NCBI GenBank assembly: GCA_033980235.1
Contig: CM067080.1
Location: 2,530,001-2,594,000 of the forward strand
Source: Diadema setosum
Taxonomy: Eukaryota > Echinodermata > Echinoidea > Diadematoida > Diadematidae
DNA: 64,000 nt
Direction: 5' to 3'
Shown one piece after another: positions 43,874-56,700 of this stretch. Under the pieces are notes generated by a model, which was not told the origin of the DNA, ran no database searches, and was given only the letters and a program-made list of their open reading frames with translations. The translations under genes were made by a program, and so were the position numbers. The first letter of the stretch is position 1; the number at the start of each line of letters is the position of its first letter.

Positions 43874-46800
43874 TTCTCCGGCGTATGTATGTATGTAGTA
43901 TAGTTTTTCTCGTAATATTAATTTCCTTCAAAAGGGTTGGAAACCAGCCGCTGGTTCCACTTGCGATTGTATGTGCGTATGTGCGTCTTTTTATGCGTTA
44001 TTTGATATTTTAATGATGATGTTTGATGCTTGAGCAATTCTAGCAAAATGAAAAGGAATCGCAAAGACACAGTTAGATGTGCAAACATCACTAAAGTACC
44101 ATAAGCTTGTTGAAGCATTGGTTTGTATCCAATTGTAATTTTCATTCGGAGGTTTGGATTTGGATATTTCCGTTTTTTAGCCCATTAACACTATATTACT
44201 CTGAAGTTGACGAAAACAACAAGGACATTGCGTTAATCACTAATATTTATTTTTCAATTTCTTTCGAGCGATGCAAAATATTATTTTGGTACGGATATGC
44301 AATCGAACAATTAAAACATAAATTTACTGACAGGGTTGGGCGACATTCTGGATTGTCTTTGAAAAGTGTACAATTCTGATACTCTTCAGGGCTGCACTTA
44401 AAGGAAAAAAAAATATATTGATATGATATAGGCCTATCATGCACACTACTGATGTAATAGTGAGGACTCGCACAATTACTATTATTCCACTTATACTTCA
44501 TTCTCTCCCTCTATCCCCCTCTTTCTCCCTCTCTCTTGCCCTTTCACTCCCTGCCTTAAACGTGGCTATGTCAGTAACCGCACATTATGTTTAATTTACG
44601 AAAATGCACATCTAATAGGTCTATCTTATATACCTCATAAGTTATTGCGTATACTGCAGATGTCAATATTTCAAAAGTAGTACCGTTCTTTTTATGTGCC
44701 AATTCAGCTTATCGTGAATTTTGCGTATATTTCAATATCATGGAAAAAAAATCCTAATGTTCACTGTACCTTCGGAGAAACGCTAATTTGTTAACGGAGA
44801 GGTTATTACTTATGATCATATTCAGTATTCGAATTAATTATGCAGTAAATTAGAAGTAATAATTGGTGTCATTGACTTCCGACCATCGGAGCTCGTTTGC
44901 TGCCATTTCGGCGGAGTGGGCACTTTTTTTTTTTTGTAATTATATACTTTATTTCCACTTTGGCCATTTCAGTTCGACATCCGAAATTTCGAGTGTTGAA
45001 AAACAGTGAGATCTTGTCAAATGATTCAAGGGAGAGAGTGAGGAGGTTGAGCTGCTGCAAAGTATAAGAGTAATCTTTTAAGTGAATGGTTTCCCAAATC
45101 TCTATAAATTAATCATCTATAGCATTCAAAATGTAAATTTGTTGAAGATATAAGGCTGATTGTGTTCTTATTGTGAATGTGGGGTGGGGGAGGCGAGGAA
45201 GGGAGCACGCCTAGACTGACAAAAACAACGCGGCCACGTGTGCAAACCATCAAGAAATCTAGCTTCGAGAAATTTAGTTGCTCGTCCGTCCACACTGGCG
45301 GTCAAAGTTTCGGAACTTTTTCGCCTCGAAATTTGGGTCACTGATGCGCATGCGCCACAAACTTAAACGATCAAACGCGTGCCGTCTGACAGCTTTCACT
45401 GTGACGTAACAATGCACACACGTACATCCTAATGACCGCGCACTACCGACCGCAAACAGGTGGTTGATTGGTCACGTGACAAACTTTTCAAAGTTTCAGT
45501 TGCGGCGTTCCAACTGCACAAACTTCGAGAAAAGTCATAAAATTCCAGTGCAATTTCATACTTTCCCCAATCAATTATTGAACTTTTTTTTTTTAAATAA
45601 CAAACTTGGATCGTCATAGTCTGTGCTAAAATTGAAGCAGAATAAAATTCGTTTTTTGGCCTCTCGAAAGCAAAACAAACCGATGAAAATGGCCATCAAG
45701 CTGGAGTTACTATGCAAATCAGTAATTTATGACAAGATGATTCGTCCCCACTTCGGTTATTGCAGCACGCGGTGTTAAACCTATACGCCGCTCCTAAACC
45801 ACGTAAACCCCTTCAAATTTTCCAAATTAGAGCCCTTAATAGTTAGTTCTTATAGTAGATCATCGACACAGTAGACATGCAGGTTTCCATTAAAGACCAC
45901 GAATTGACTGCCTGATGAATGCTAAGATTAAAAAAAAAAAGGCTTTTTATTAACCCTGCTCCCTTGCTATCTCAGCTGTGAATTACAATATAAAATAATT
46001 AAAAAAAAAACTTTTTCATTCAACAATCAAATTATCAAAAACCATGCAATGCAAACTTTTTTGTTGTGAAATCAACTCATGGTTTTTGTATCACTTATAG
46101 TGGCTAAGTTCAACAGTTTACCATAGAAAATAGTAAAGAGACAAAATACTCGATCTTTCAAGAACTAATCAGTTCTGATTAATTGTCTATTTTTTTAGAC
46201 GCAACTGATATCGCTTGTTCCTTTTGCTATTCAAATTGTTTTTGTTTATGATATTGCTGTTCTAATACTTTTATTCTATCATTGCTTTCTCCATGTTGCA
46301 AGATTTCTAATTGTTATTCTTATCACAATTCTTTTTTGACAATAGATATTTCCTTGTTCAGAATACAGTCATTTGGATTGTTCCATTAAATTTTATGTTT
46401 GCCCTTTTTTGTGTGTGTTAATTTGAGTATCCTATTAACCGTGATGCATGTACAACCATATACGGACTTGCTGAAAACAGTCTTACGACTGAGCTTGAGT
46501 TTTTACCAGACAGTGTTCAAATAAATGAAACAAATAAAAAGATGCATATGCTTTCTTCACAATCGTTAGGAAAGGAGTTTTTCTGAAAGTGTTTGAAAAA
46601 AGTTCTGTTAGCCCAAACTTCTGAACTTGATTCTCGGATGAAAATAAATGTAGCCGTTTGAGTGGCCGAAAGAAAAGATACGCAATGTTTCATATAATTT
46701 AAAATACTATTTTGCAAGTATGATGATAATAAACAAAAGTTCGACTTGACTATAATTTTTTTCCTTCATCAACGCAGTATGAAATGACATACGATTCCTG

Positions 46801-46907
46801 CCAAGTTTAGTCAAAATCCAGAGGGGCAGGTTGAGAGATCCCTGTCACTGATAGGTATTACGGTGAGTACTGAGTATCATAACAACTATAAAGATCAGGG
46901 GGGTGTT
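43874..46907. other. Intergenic, no gene recognised
   Basis: AT-rich except for a CpG-containing segment at 45180-45500 (see findings). LINE-tail-like AATAAATGAAACAAATAAAA near 46520. Confidence 0.35.
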
Positions 46908-47057
46908 TCATCAACGCTTGTCAGTGCTGACCAATTTCAGCAAAATCCTTGGTTTTGATTGGCTGAGATGCTCCGGTCGCTTACTGTTACTATGGTATTC
47001 AAGTTGTAAGCGCTGACAAACGTTGATGAAACACCCCCCCCCCCCCCCCCCCCCCCC
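46908..47057. mobile_element. Foldback MITE with GGGTGTTTCATCAACG ends and poly-C extension
   Basis: Ends GGGTGTTTCATCAACG / CGTTGATGAAACACCC, inner inverted TGTCAG…CTGACA, and the same central TGATTGGCTG core as two other MITEs here. The right end runs into a 24-nt C tract, just upstream of the NPEPPS 5' flank. Confidence 0.65.
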
Positions 47058-47059
47058 GT

Positions 47060-47636
47060 GATTCCTGCCTGAATGGATATCCTCAGCGCTGGATATCCTT
47101 AGTGTGTACGTCAGCCCGTCGCTGATGGCGCCCTCACTCCTATCCTTGTCACATGTGACAAGTAGGAGGTCTCTACACAATTTTACACATGGCAATGATG
47201 CTGTGTCACTGTGGGATGGGAAGTATACACACAACACAGGAGCGTAGCTACCGTACCGCTACAGTACCGCGGCGGCTCGGCTGCATTCATTCACCCGCTG
47301 CTCTGCCACTTCTAGCTCGCAAACTAACACCAGCCTGTTCGACCCGTTCCCTAGTTACCCCGCTGCCGAATACCTATCGCACCGTTTACTTTACGGAGTC
47401 GTATTCTTAAAACTTTGAAGTGTAAATCTAACGTTTGTCAGCTTTACAAGTAGAGAAGGCTGACTGGCTGCTCTTTATTGAATTAATAGTATTCCCCCGA
47501 CGTTTTTCATTAGAACTGTTCAGAAGCCTGTCATAAACGTCACAGTACAGTCTACAGACACGCACAGTGGCAGTACAATTTTCCCAGCTGGAGCTCCATA
47601 CTGCAAGTGAGTGCATCATTACTCTGCCCTTTCAAA
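47060..47636 (+). promoter_or_regulatory. 5' flank and probable 5'UTR of NPEPPS
   Basis: This stretch is richer in CpG (ACCGCGGCGGCTCGGC near 47265) than the surrounding AT-rich DNA and lacks an obvious TATA box, as expected for a housekeeping gene. A poly-C tract and a foldback MITE lie immediately upstream. The transcription start cannot be placed. Confidence 0.4.
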
Positions 47637-47759
47637 ATGCCGGAGAAGAAACCATTCGAGCGTCTCCCTTCCACGGTTGTCCCCGTGAATTACAAAATCA
47701 GTCTGAAACCGGACCTAGAGAAATTCACCTTCTCTGGCAAGGAAACCGTCACCGTCCAG
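47637..47759 (+). CDS. NPEPPS: NPEPPS exon 1
   Basis: ATG at 47637 in TTTCAAAATGCCGG; 41 codons ending ACCGTCCAG|GTAAAT, phase 0. Encodes [19 protein letters not shown] and the first beta-strands. Confidence 0.92.
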
Positions 47760-50700
47760 GTAAATATTGACCTAAAATTTTACACTTTGTTACATTTTCC
47801 TCATCCCTCACCCTGTAATTAGTCGTTTACCAGCTGTTAAATGGTTTATGTTAGTGTAACCGCAGCAGCGACCCCATACGGACAAATACGTACCGTAAAG
47901 GGCTGTTACTGTGTTACAGCGCCCCGCGACGGGGTTAATGTTAGTGTTAAGTTAATAGTAGGCCTACTAGTAAGTGTACTAGTTTAATGCTAACACTAAC
48001 AGTTAGTTAGCAGCAGCACGTACAGCAGAAGAATAAATGACCTGTGGTGAGAGACAAAGTTTCAGAGCATGGAAAGTATTGAGTTGTGAAAGCAGGAAGT
48101 GGGACTGGGACGGGAGAGCTAGAATAACTGCGACCAGCCCCAACACGCAGTATAACTGTGTACACGGAGCGTCCCGGGGTTAGGAGAGCTAAAGTCCCAT
48201 TTTCGTGGCCATACAACAAACAGTAAAGAAGTGGACTGGCCTGGTGTACGGAACGGTATCTCACTCGTGCACTGGAGTAACCCCGGGGCGCTCATTGTAC
48301 ACAGTCTAGTTGTCAAGCACTGGAGGAAACTCCGATGCGACAGTCACAATGACTATGTTATATATTGGTCACTATAGTATGACTTGTGTAGAATATCTAC
48401 TACTGTAAAAGTGGAAATTTTCGCGGTGTTGAAATCTTCCCGCAACCAGAAACTAGCGCGAAAATAAAAGCACGCGAATATTTTTGCTTGCCATATTTCT
48501 TGTGCGTGATGTCTTGATTCCGCGGAATTAAAAACACGAGAAACTCTTCTTATATACGGGGCCAAGCACGAAAAATTAGTCACGCAAAAATATCCACTTT
48601 TACAGTAGTCCCATAAGTACAAACAAACAAACAAATGGCTCATGCCCTCACCAAGAAGGCGACCAGATCCACAGCAGCTTCATAGATGTCTTCAAATTAA
48701 GTGACGATTCATTCATCCAGAAGTCAAAGAGATGCCGCCGCAACGTCTGCAAGACACCTTCTCCATCGCCAAGCGAGTCGTCTCCACTGCAACATCTCTG
48801 GCTAGGTAGCTAGGTCACCAGTCAGTCTCTGCAAATTTGGGGAGATGTCTTTGGAGACCTCGCAAATAAAATTGATCTCCATGACTTGGCTTGATTGGAA
48901 AGGGACATTAATCATGAAGGCGTCCCTGCGACCAGCTGGAAACTGAAAAGAGTCCCCGATCCCCAAAGAAATCAAACAATGTCATACAATGTATGTGATT
49001 CCCCGAGACTCTGGCTGGACTCAACTCTGGTATGTTCCAGGAGATGTACACATTTGTAACCACGACTGATCCACGACCAAGGAGACTTGGGTCACCACCG
49101 GGTCGCCAGCTCTTCTCCAGCCCATGACTTCATGGCCTCATAGCAATGAAACTACATTAGTGCAGCACCTGTCTTTCTCAAATCTTATCTTTGTTGTAAA
49201 ATTCTAGAGCCATTTAAATATACACAGATTTCTCGGTTGGTGATCAAACTAAAACTAGGCTCCTAATTGAATACAGTGTATGGATTTGCATGCTTTTCTT
49301 GATGTGGGGGGGGGGACATTAGTTCGAGGAAAAGGGCTTTGAAAGTTGTGGAACAAATTCTGTGTAAATTTAGTGATCAATCAATTATAGTTTTATACAT
49401 TTTCTCCTCCTTCCCCACCCATTTCGCGCAACCAGAAACTAGCGCAAAAATAAAAGATTGCGAATATTTTTGCTTGCCATATGTTCCAGTAGTTGATGTC
49501 TTGATTCCATGGAATTAAAAACACGCAAAGCTGTCCTTGCCTGGCCGAGCGCGAAAAATTAATTGTGCGAAAATATCCACTTTTACAGTATTAGATTCCA
49601 TCTGGCACATCAATATAGCACTTTCTGCAACTCTACTGCAATACATACATTGTAAACAGATATTTTGAAAAAGACCTGGGTACCTAGATGAAGCAGTGTC
49701 ACAGTTTCTAAACAGTAAAAAGCTATAATGCCTAAATCCTCTCATAGTCATCCCTGAAATGTCATTTTTTTTTCTTCCCTTCTTTTAAAGGTCAAATCAG
49801 CGGTGGATAAGATTGTTCTCAACTGTGTTGATATTGTTATCTCAAAGGCCACTTTCACTGCTGAAGACAAAGGTAAGTAGAACATCACCTTTGGCACAAG
49901 GCTTGATGAGGGCTTGTGTATGTTAAATGTCCAATGAAGTTTGTGTGTTTTGTCTTTTACTTGCAAGAAATACAAACAAAAATGCTTTCAAGTAATGAAT
50001 GGTATTATTCATGTGTATCACAAGATATTTGTCGGGGCGTGAATTTTCTGCAATTTGTCTCCATCTACAAATAAAATTTGTAAAATCGCAACTGCTGATC
50101 AATAATTTTCTCTTGCTTTCAGGATTCATGTTCTACTGTTCCCTGCATTTTTTTTTTTTTTTGGGGGGGGGGGGTGGTCGCAAATGACATCAAACTTTGA
50201 AGGGCCTCTTCAAGGTTTTGATTCAAATTTTTATTGAGATCTATACTGTACACTCAATGTATCTTTATTGAGGTTCATTTGTGTCAATGTTGCTGGCAGA
50301 GATCGGTTCATCTGACATCAGCTACAGCAAGGACAATGAGTCGGCCACCATCACCTTCCCATCAAGCCTTGCCGTCGGCAGCGGCAGTCTGGCGCTGGTC
50401 TTCACTGGAGAGCTGAACGACAAGATGAAGGGTTTCTATCGCAGCAAGTACACCACGCCAGGGGGAGAGGAGCGATACTGTGCTGTCACCCAGTTTGAGG
50501 TACGCTATGATCGTGTAAGGCAGAGTTTGCTACAAAACTGGCAGATAATTTGTGACCCGCTACAACAAAAGGATCCGAAAGTTGGGGGAGGACGATTTTC
50601 TGAAACTGGCATGACATAATTCCCTTACTCTTCTTCCTTAATTTCGTATATAGCACAACTCATAAAAGTACTCAGTTGCAGAGATATCGATGATTTTATT

Positions 50701-53700
50701 AGCACATGTCAAGTGTTTAAGGAAATCAGAGTTTCTAGAAAAACGCCTTCAAAGTTTTCCTTCGAATGCTATCATGATCAAGGGGAGGCGAGACAGTTTC
50801 CACCGCTTGACAATAGAAGGCACGCTCCTAGCAACCTCCGTGATGTTCATTCAAGCTTAGCGCCAGCGGTCTAAGCACGACTAATCAGTAATCAGGATGC
50901 CACGCACTGAGCAATAAGATCACTCCCTCGTTGTAGGGGCGGAGTCTAGCTGCGGCGCTAAATCCAAAACTTCGGACACGTTTCTGTTTCGTTGAAAGTC
51001 AGAAAATCATGACTTAGAAAAATGCCGATCTCTTGGCTTTTCTGTGATCATTTAGCTTCGAAATTTCGGCAGATGATAGACAAAACATTAGAATACAAAA
51101 TTATGCCAAAAACAGAAATTCACTGGTTTTGACCAATTTTGATGATGTGACTTCAAACTCGATTTTCTCGGCTCAGCCATCAGGGACTTTAGGATCCCTT
51201 TGTTGTAGCTGGTCACATTCGTTTTCATTCTTTTGATACAGATTTCCATATTACTCTGTTATGTGCCCAGGTAGGCAGGGAATGAAGACTGGTTCAATCA
51301 GACCACCCATGAACCTCCACACTACTATTAAAATTGGAAGCTCTGGAGAAAGGAAGCTCCTTCTCAAGATGCAGTGAAACATCCTACTGGTGTATAGATG
51401 ATGGTTGCAGTAAGAGACAAGCTGTCAAACAAATCACACTCTTAAACGTACCATTTGCCATGAGTTTGTCAGATAATTTTAAAATTTATAAATTCCAGTC
51501 GTAACAAAGTTTTGAACTCCAGGCACTGCAGAGATTTTCTGATAAGGAGATATCTTCATCGGGATAGTATACAAAAGATTGTCACCAATGGACTGACAAT
51601 CCAAATTTTTAGCGTAATGTGCTCATTAATATCTTCTTTGCTCGTTGAAAAATTGAAAAAAGATGGTTTTGATGAGTCAGAACAAAGACATTTCTTTCAT
51701 CCCGATCAATTGCAAGTCTCTTATCAAGGAACCAGTTCCTGCCAAAGACAACGGACGATGCAAGCACAATGACAACAGCCACTTTTATTCTGCTCGGGTT
51801 TGCTACTGCCTAGAAATGGCTGTCAAGTTTGGGAATCAAGCGCTGGTTTAATGTTCCGCCGATAACAAGAACACGATTCATTTTGGCGATGATACCCTGA
51901 CTGTAGATCATTGTATCAACATCAACTGATTCTTCCCACCACTCGTACAATGCAACATTATCATGACAATGAGATATCCTTATTATGGATTTTCTCTTGT
52001 TGGTCTAAAGCAGTGTCTATTTTGTAGGTGATATAAACTGTAATCAAGAGCAATTAAACCTCAAAATGCCTGTCTTCAAGGGCAGCTACAACTGACCAAT
52101 CTTCTGTGATTGCTCGATGTTGTTGATTCCCACCATGTTGGTGATAAGCATACAAAGCACATGTCTCCATTACCTCTAGACACTTTGGCCCGAATTCACA
52201 AAGGTGGTACAAATGAAATCATGGTGTAAACCATGGAGCGCCAAGTGTCGCATGGAATATTTCGTTACAAAATTGGTCATTTCGTCGACAAAATGACCGT
52301 TTCGTTAACAAAATCATCATTTTGTGGACGAAATGTTCATTTAGTTACAAAATGTTGTCATTTCGTTACAAAATAATCATTTCATCAATGAAAAAACTGA
52401 TTTCCTAACGAAATATTCCGTGCGACACTTGGCGCTCCATGGTTTTTGTTTATGGTTTAAACCATGGTTTCATTTGTACCACCTTCGTGAATTCAGGCCA
52501 TAATGGTGAAGTGTTCTGTTAAGAATAAAAGAATGAAAAAAGACAAAGACATCTTGAACTTGTCATGCTTTTTGTCAAAGTAAATGTCTGATTTATCATT
52601 TACTATAGGATGTATCTTTCCTTTGAATGTTAAAAACAAGATACAGAAGCAAAACTTACTTTGTATCCCGCTGGACTACAATAGGTCCAAACTTCCACCT
52701 CAACATCATCACTATATTTAATTTTACTTTTATGCACGCTGTTTAGTTTATGTTGTATCATGGCAGAACAAAGCTGTGATTTGACTCTATGTGTTCCATA
52801 TAACCTCCCATTGTTAGTATTTGGTGGTGGTCAAAGTTCATCAGAATTAGTCCTTTCCTGTATACGCAGTATATGCTTCCCGCCCTGTCACATTAGGGTT
52901 TTTTCTGTGCCAAGGTTAATATTTGCTGTCTGACTGATGACAGTCGAAGATAAACACAGCACTGTGATATGGCATTTCTGAGTATCGTAAAAATAGTCAT
53001 AGAGTAAAGTCAACAAATCACCATTCTAGATGCAGAATTAACCCTCATTGGACTTTTGTGATACATTCTCAATAATTTGTTGCTGGAGCTGGCATATGAT
53101 GACAAATCAAATGGCATGCAAGGCCATACATATCAAATTTCATGGGGTACAATGTACAAGATATTGTTTTCTCACTTGCCTGTCTAAGATGCCAAGATGG
53201 TAATGTGAGAACCATGCTGTGGAGGAGACAAAGGCAAGCAGTATCACAACCATGCTAGACCTTCTTCCTGTTTGAATTTAAAGGGATGGTACAGTTTTGG
53301 TTGAGATGGGACTTGAGGTTTCCAATGTATTTTAATAGTTTTTTTTTTTTTAGATAATGGGAAACCTTCTATGAAATATGAAAAAGAAAATAGTTCTAAG
53401 AGGAATTCAAAGTTTATTTGATGGAAATTGGTTTTGAATTGGCTGAGTATATCCAAAAGAAACTGATCCTAATAAAAGTGGGTCCCACCTTTTATTAGGA
53501 CCACCACTTTGTTTTACTTTGTTTTTGATATCTCAACCATTTCAAAACCAATTTTCATCAAATAAACTTTGAATTCCTTTTGAAATTGTACACTTTTTAA
53601 CATTTCATACAATGTTTTCTAAGTATCCTGCAAAAAGTTAAAAGCTGAATTCTCCCCTTAACCAATACTGTACCATCCCTTTAATTTGATGGCAAATTAA

Positions 53701-56700
53701 AAGCAAAGCTCAGTAGCAGTATCACTCTATATTGTCAGTTTCAATGTTGTCTGAGATTTCCAAGTTGTCCCTTCTCTGTCACCATCCCCCAGATTTGTGG
53801 GACCATCTTTTATTAGAGTGTGATTACATTTGTATCTTGCCTCTCCCATGTAAGATGATAAATCAGAAAAATTGATGAATGTAATTAGAAAAAAAAATCC
53901 ACAAAAGAGAAAAACATGACAATATACACAAGTGCATTGATATTTATTGATACAGTGTATATTCGTAATGTAGGCATCCAAACTATGTTTTTATGTAACA
54001 TGCTTTTTATTTTCCTGTCTCATTTGATCGTACATTGTGTATTCCTTTTTTTACCCAGGCCACTGATGCAAGACGGGCATTCCCCTGTTGGGATGAGCCA
54101 GCAATCAAGGCGACCTTTGACATCACCCTCATTGCTCCCAAGGACAAAGTTGTGCTCTCCAATATGGTAAATCATAACTGTATTTAGCTACTGTATACGC
54201 CAAATATTTCGGGAGGTTTTTATTTTCACGAGTTTTACAAGTCAGGTGCTATTTGCGAAATTAAGGACACATGAAAGTATTGACTCTGATCCCAATCTGA
54301 ATGTGACGTACACAAATACATTTCTTCGTTCAGTACACAACTTCATGATCGTGAATTCAACCACTTGCAAAATCGTCGGGAAGTCCCGATTCGTGAAAAT
54401 TTAGACTCGCTAAATGTATGGAGCTGCAAGAGGGATTACAGTATCAAGTATCAAGCATAGAGTACCACAGTACTTTGCTTCATCATACTGGGTTCATCCT
54501 CCACACAGACGTGGCAGGGAGAATGTGCTACTTCAGTGCAGATATTGTGCAGGTGCAGAGAATGGCTGAATGGCTGTGCTGCAGGGGTTGTACAATGCCA
54601 CCTACATGTACATTTGTACAACATACCTACAGGCAATATACTTGTGATTTTTATGCCTCCGCCAACGAAGTGGCCGGAGGCATTATGTTTTCGGGTCGTC
54701 CGTCCGTCCGTACGTCCATCCGTACGTACGTCCGTCCCGTTTTGTTTTTGTCAATATCTTAAGAACCGTGTGGTGGTTTTACATCAAACTTGGTATGAGG
54801 GTATATCCTGGGGGGATAATACTTTGTTTGGATTTTAGGGTCACGGGGTCAAAGGTCACAGGTTATTTTGTAAAAAAAAGGTTGAAAATTCATGTTTTTC
54901 TCCATATCTCACAAATGGTTCAAGGTATCTTCATGGAACTTAGTATATATGCTTGTTCCAATGGGCAGTGATTATCTAGGGAAGTTAGGGGTCATGGTTC
55001 AAAGGTCAGGGGGTCAAAGGTCAAGGTCAACTCCTCAAAATATCACTACTTTCCTTATATTTATGCAATGCCTGAAGGTTTTTTGATGTATGACCCAATA
55101 TATATTCTGTGGGAAGTTTCTTGCCAAAAGGTCAAAAGGTCAAAGGTCAAGTGAAAGTGCTGAATTGCACTTTTTCCTCCATATCTCAAAAGTAACTCAA
55201 GGTATCATCATGAAACTTACATATTTATGCATGTTCAACCTAACAGTGATTCTCTTTGGAACTGTGAGGACAAAGGTCAAAGGCCAGGTTTAGATAATGC
55301 TATTTTCCCATTTGATACTGAAATTATACTTTTTCTCAATACCTTGAAAATTACTCAATGCATAAACTTATAAAAGGGTCAAAAGTCAAGTAAAAATCAT
55401 CAGTTCCCCAAATACCTGCACTCTGACATTTTAATCATTCATCCAATTGAACCTAGTTCTAGGAAAGTCAACATTCAGCACATTTGTGGCAAACCTGTCA
55501 TTTTAATATTTTGCCAATTGTGTGAAACTGTCATCACGCATTGTCAAGACATTGTACTATAGACCTGTTAGGAGAACCATGCATTATGGTGGAGGCATAT
55601 CAGTCGCCGTAGCGATATATCTAGTTTTTTTTTTTAAATTTTGTATAGTCTCCTGCTAAATAAACTCATACAGGCTTTGAGGCCTGTAAATCTGTATCAA
55701 GATCTCTTCCTTAAATATGGTTATCCTAATCACTTTAATGCCTGAAAGTGTGCTTCACAGAAAGTACCTGTACTATAATGAAATATGAAATCTTTTCTTT
55801 GACAGAATGCCACGGGTGAAGAGGTCAGCCCAGATGATCCTGGTTTAAAGGTCGTGACCTTTGGCACCACACCTGTCATGTCTACCTACCTTGTTGCCTT
55901 TGTGGTTGGTGAATTTGACTTCGTAGAGGGCAAGTCATCTGATGGGGTTGTTGTTAAAGTGTACACGCCACTTGGGAAGAAAGAGCAAGGGGACTTTGCT
56001 CTGGAGGTATGTGCCTTGTTTTCTCATAGAGCAGTTTCCTTATACAGGTATTATTCAAATCATCCAGCATTCCTTTATAAAATACAGCAGATGTTTCTGA
56101 CAGCTGTAAAGCTTGTCTGTGACTTGCCTAATGTAGAAAAAAACTGAATTAACCCTATTCTAACTGGGCTATTTGAGACCAAGTTTTTACTGGGGGGGGT
56201 CAATTTGACCCCCCCTTCAGATCTCGGCCGCCGATCGCGCGATCGCCGCAAAATTTTGCCTGAACATAGAGCCGGATGTCAACTACATGATTACATGGTC
56301 ATACAATAGAAAAATGTTGATTTCATATTTTTTAATAAATTAATTATGCAAATTAACGCATGAAATCATATTTTCATCTGTAACTCCATCAAAAAGACTG
56401 AAGGATTATTAGATTTTTGTGTCAGAGTTCCTCAAGACCCATCAAACAATTTTCTTGTAAAAAAATCCTCAATCAAAATCATTTCCTTTTGTTTGTTATT
56501 GTTTTGTTAATTTCTTATGTATTTTATTGTTTTTTCGATCTTTTGTTTTCTATTGTTTTTTTGCCAAAATTTGTTGTAGGCTCTTTTTCAAGCTTATCTA
56601 CATTAGAATTGATTTATTTCAATGGTTAAAAGTTGAAATAATCTAATTTATATCAATTAAACAAAAAAACACAGTTTGCATTGGATTTGCACATGAAGTC

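Noticed and set aside
47189..47410. Upstream coding exon of NPEPPS
   Set aside because: The frame has no similarity to the family and the conserved [11 protein letters not shown] start is on the later exon; treated as 5' flank/UTR.
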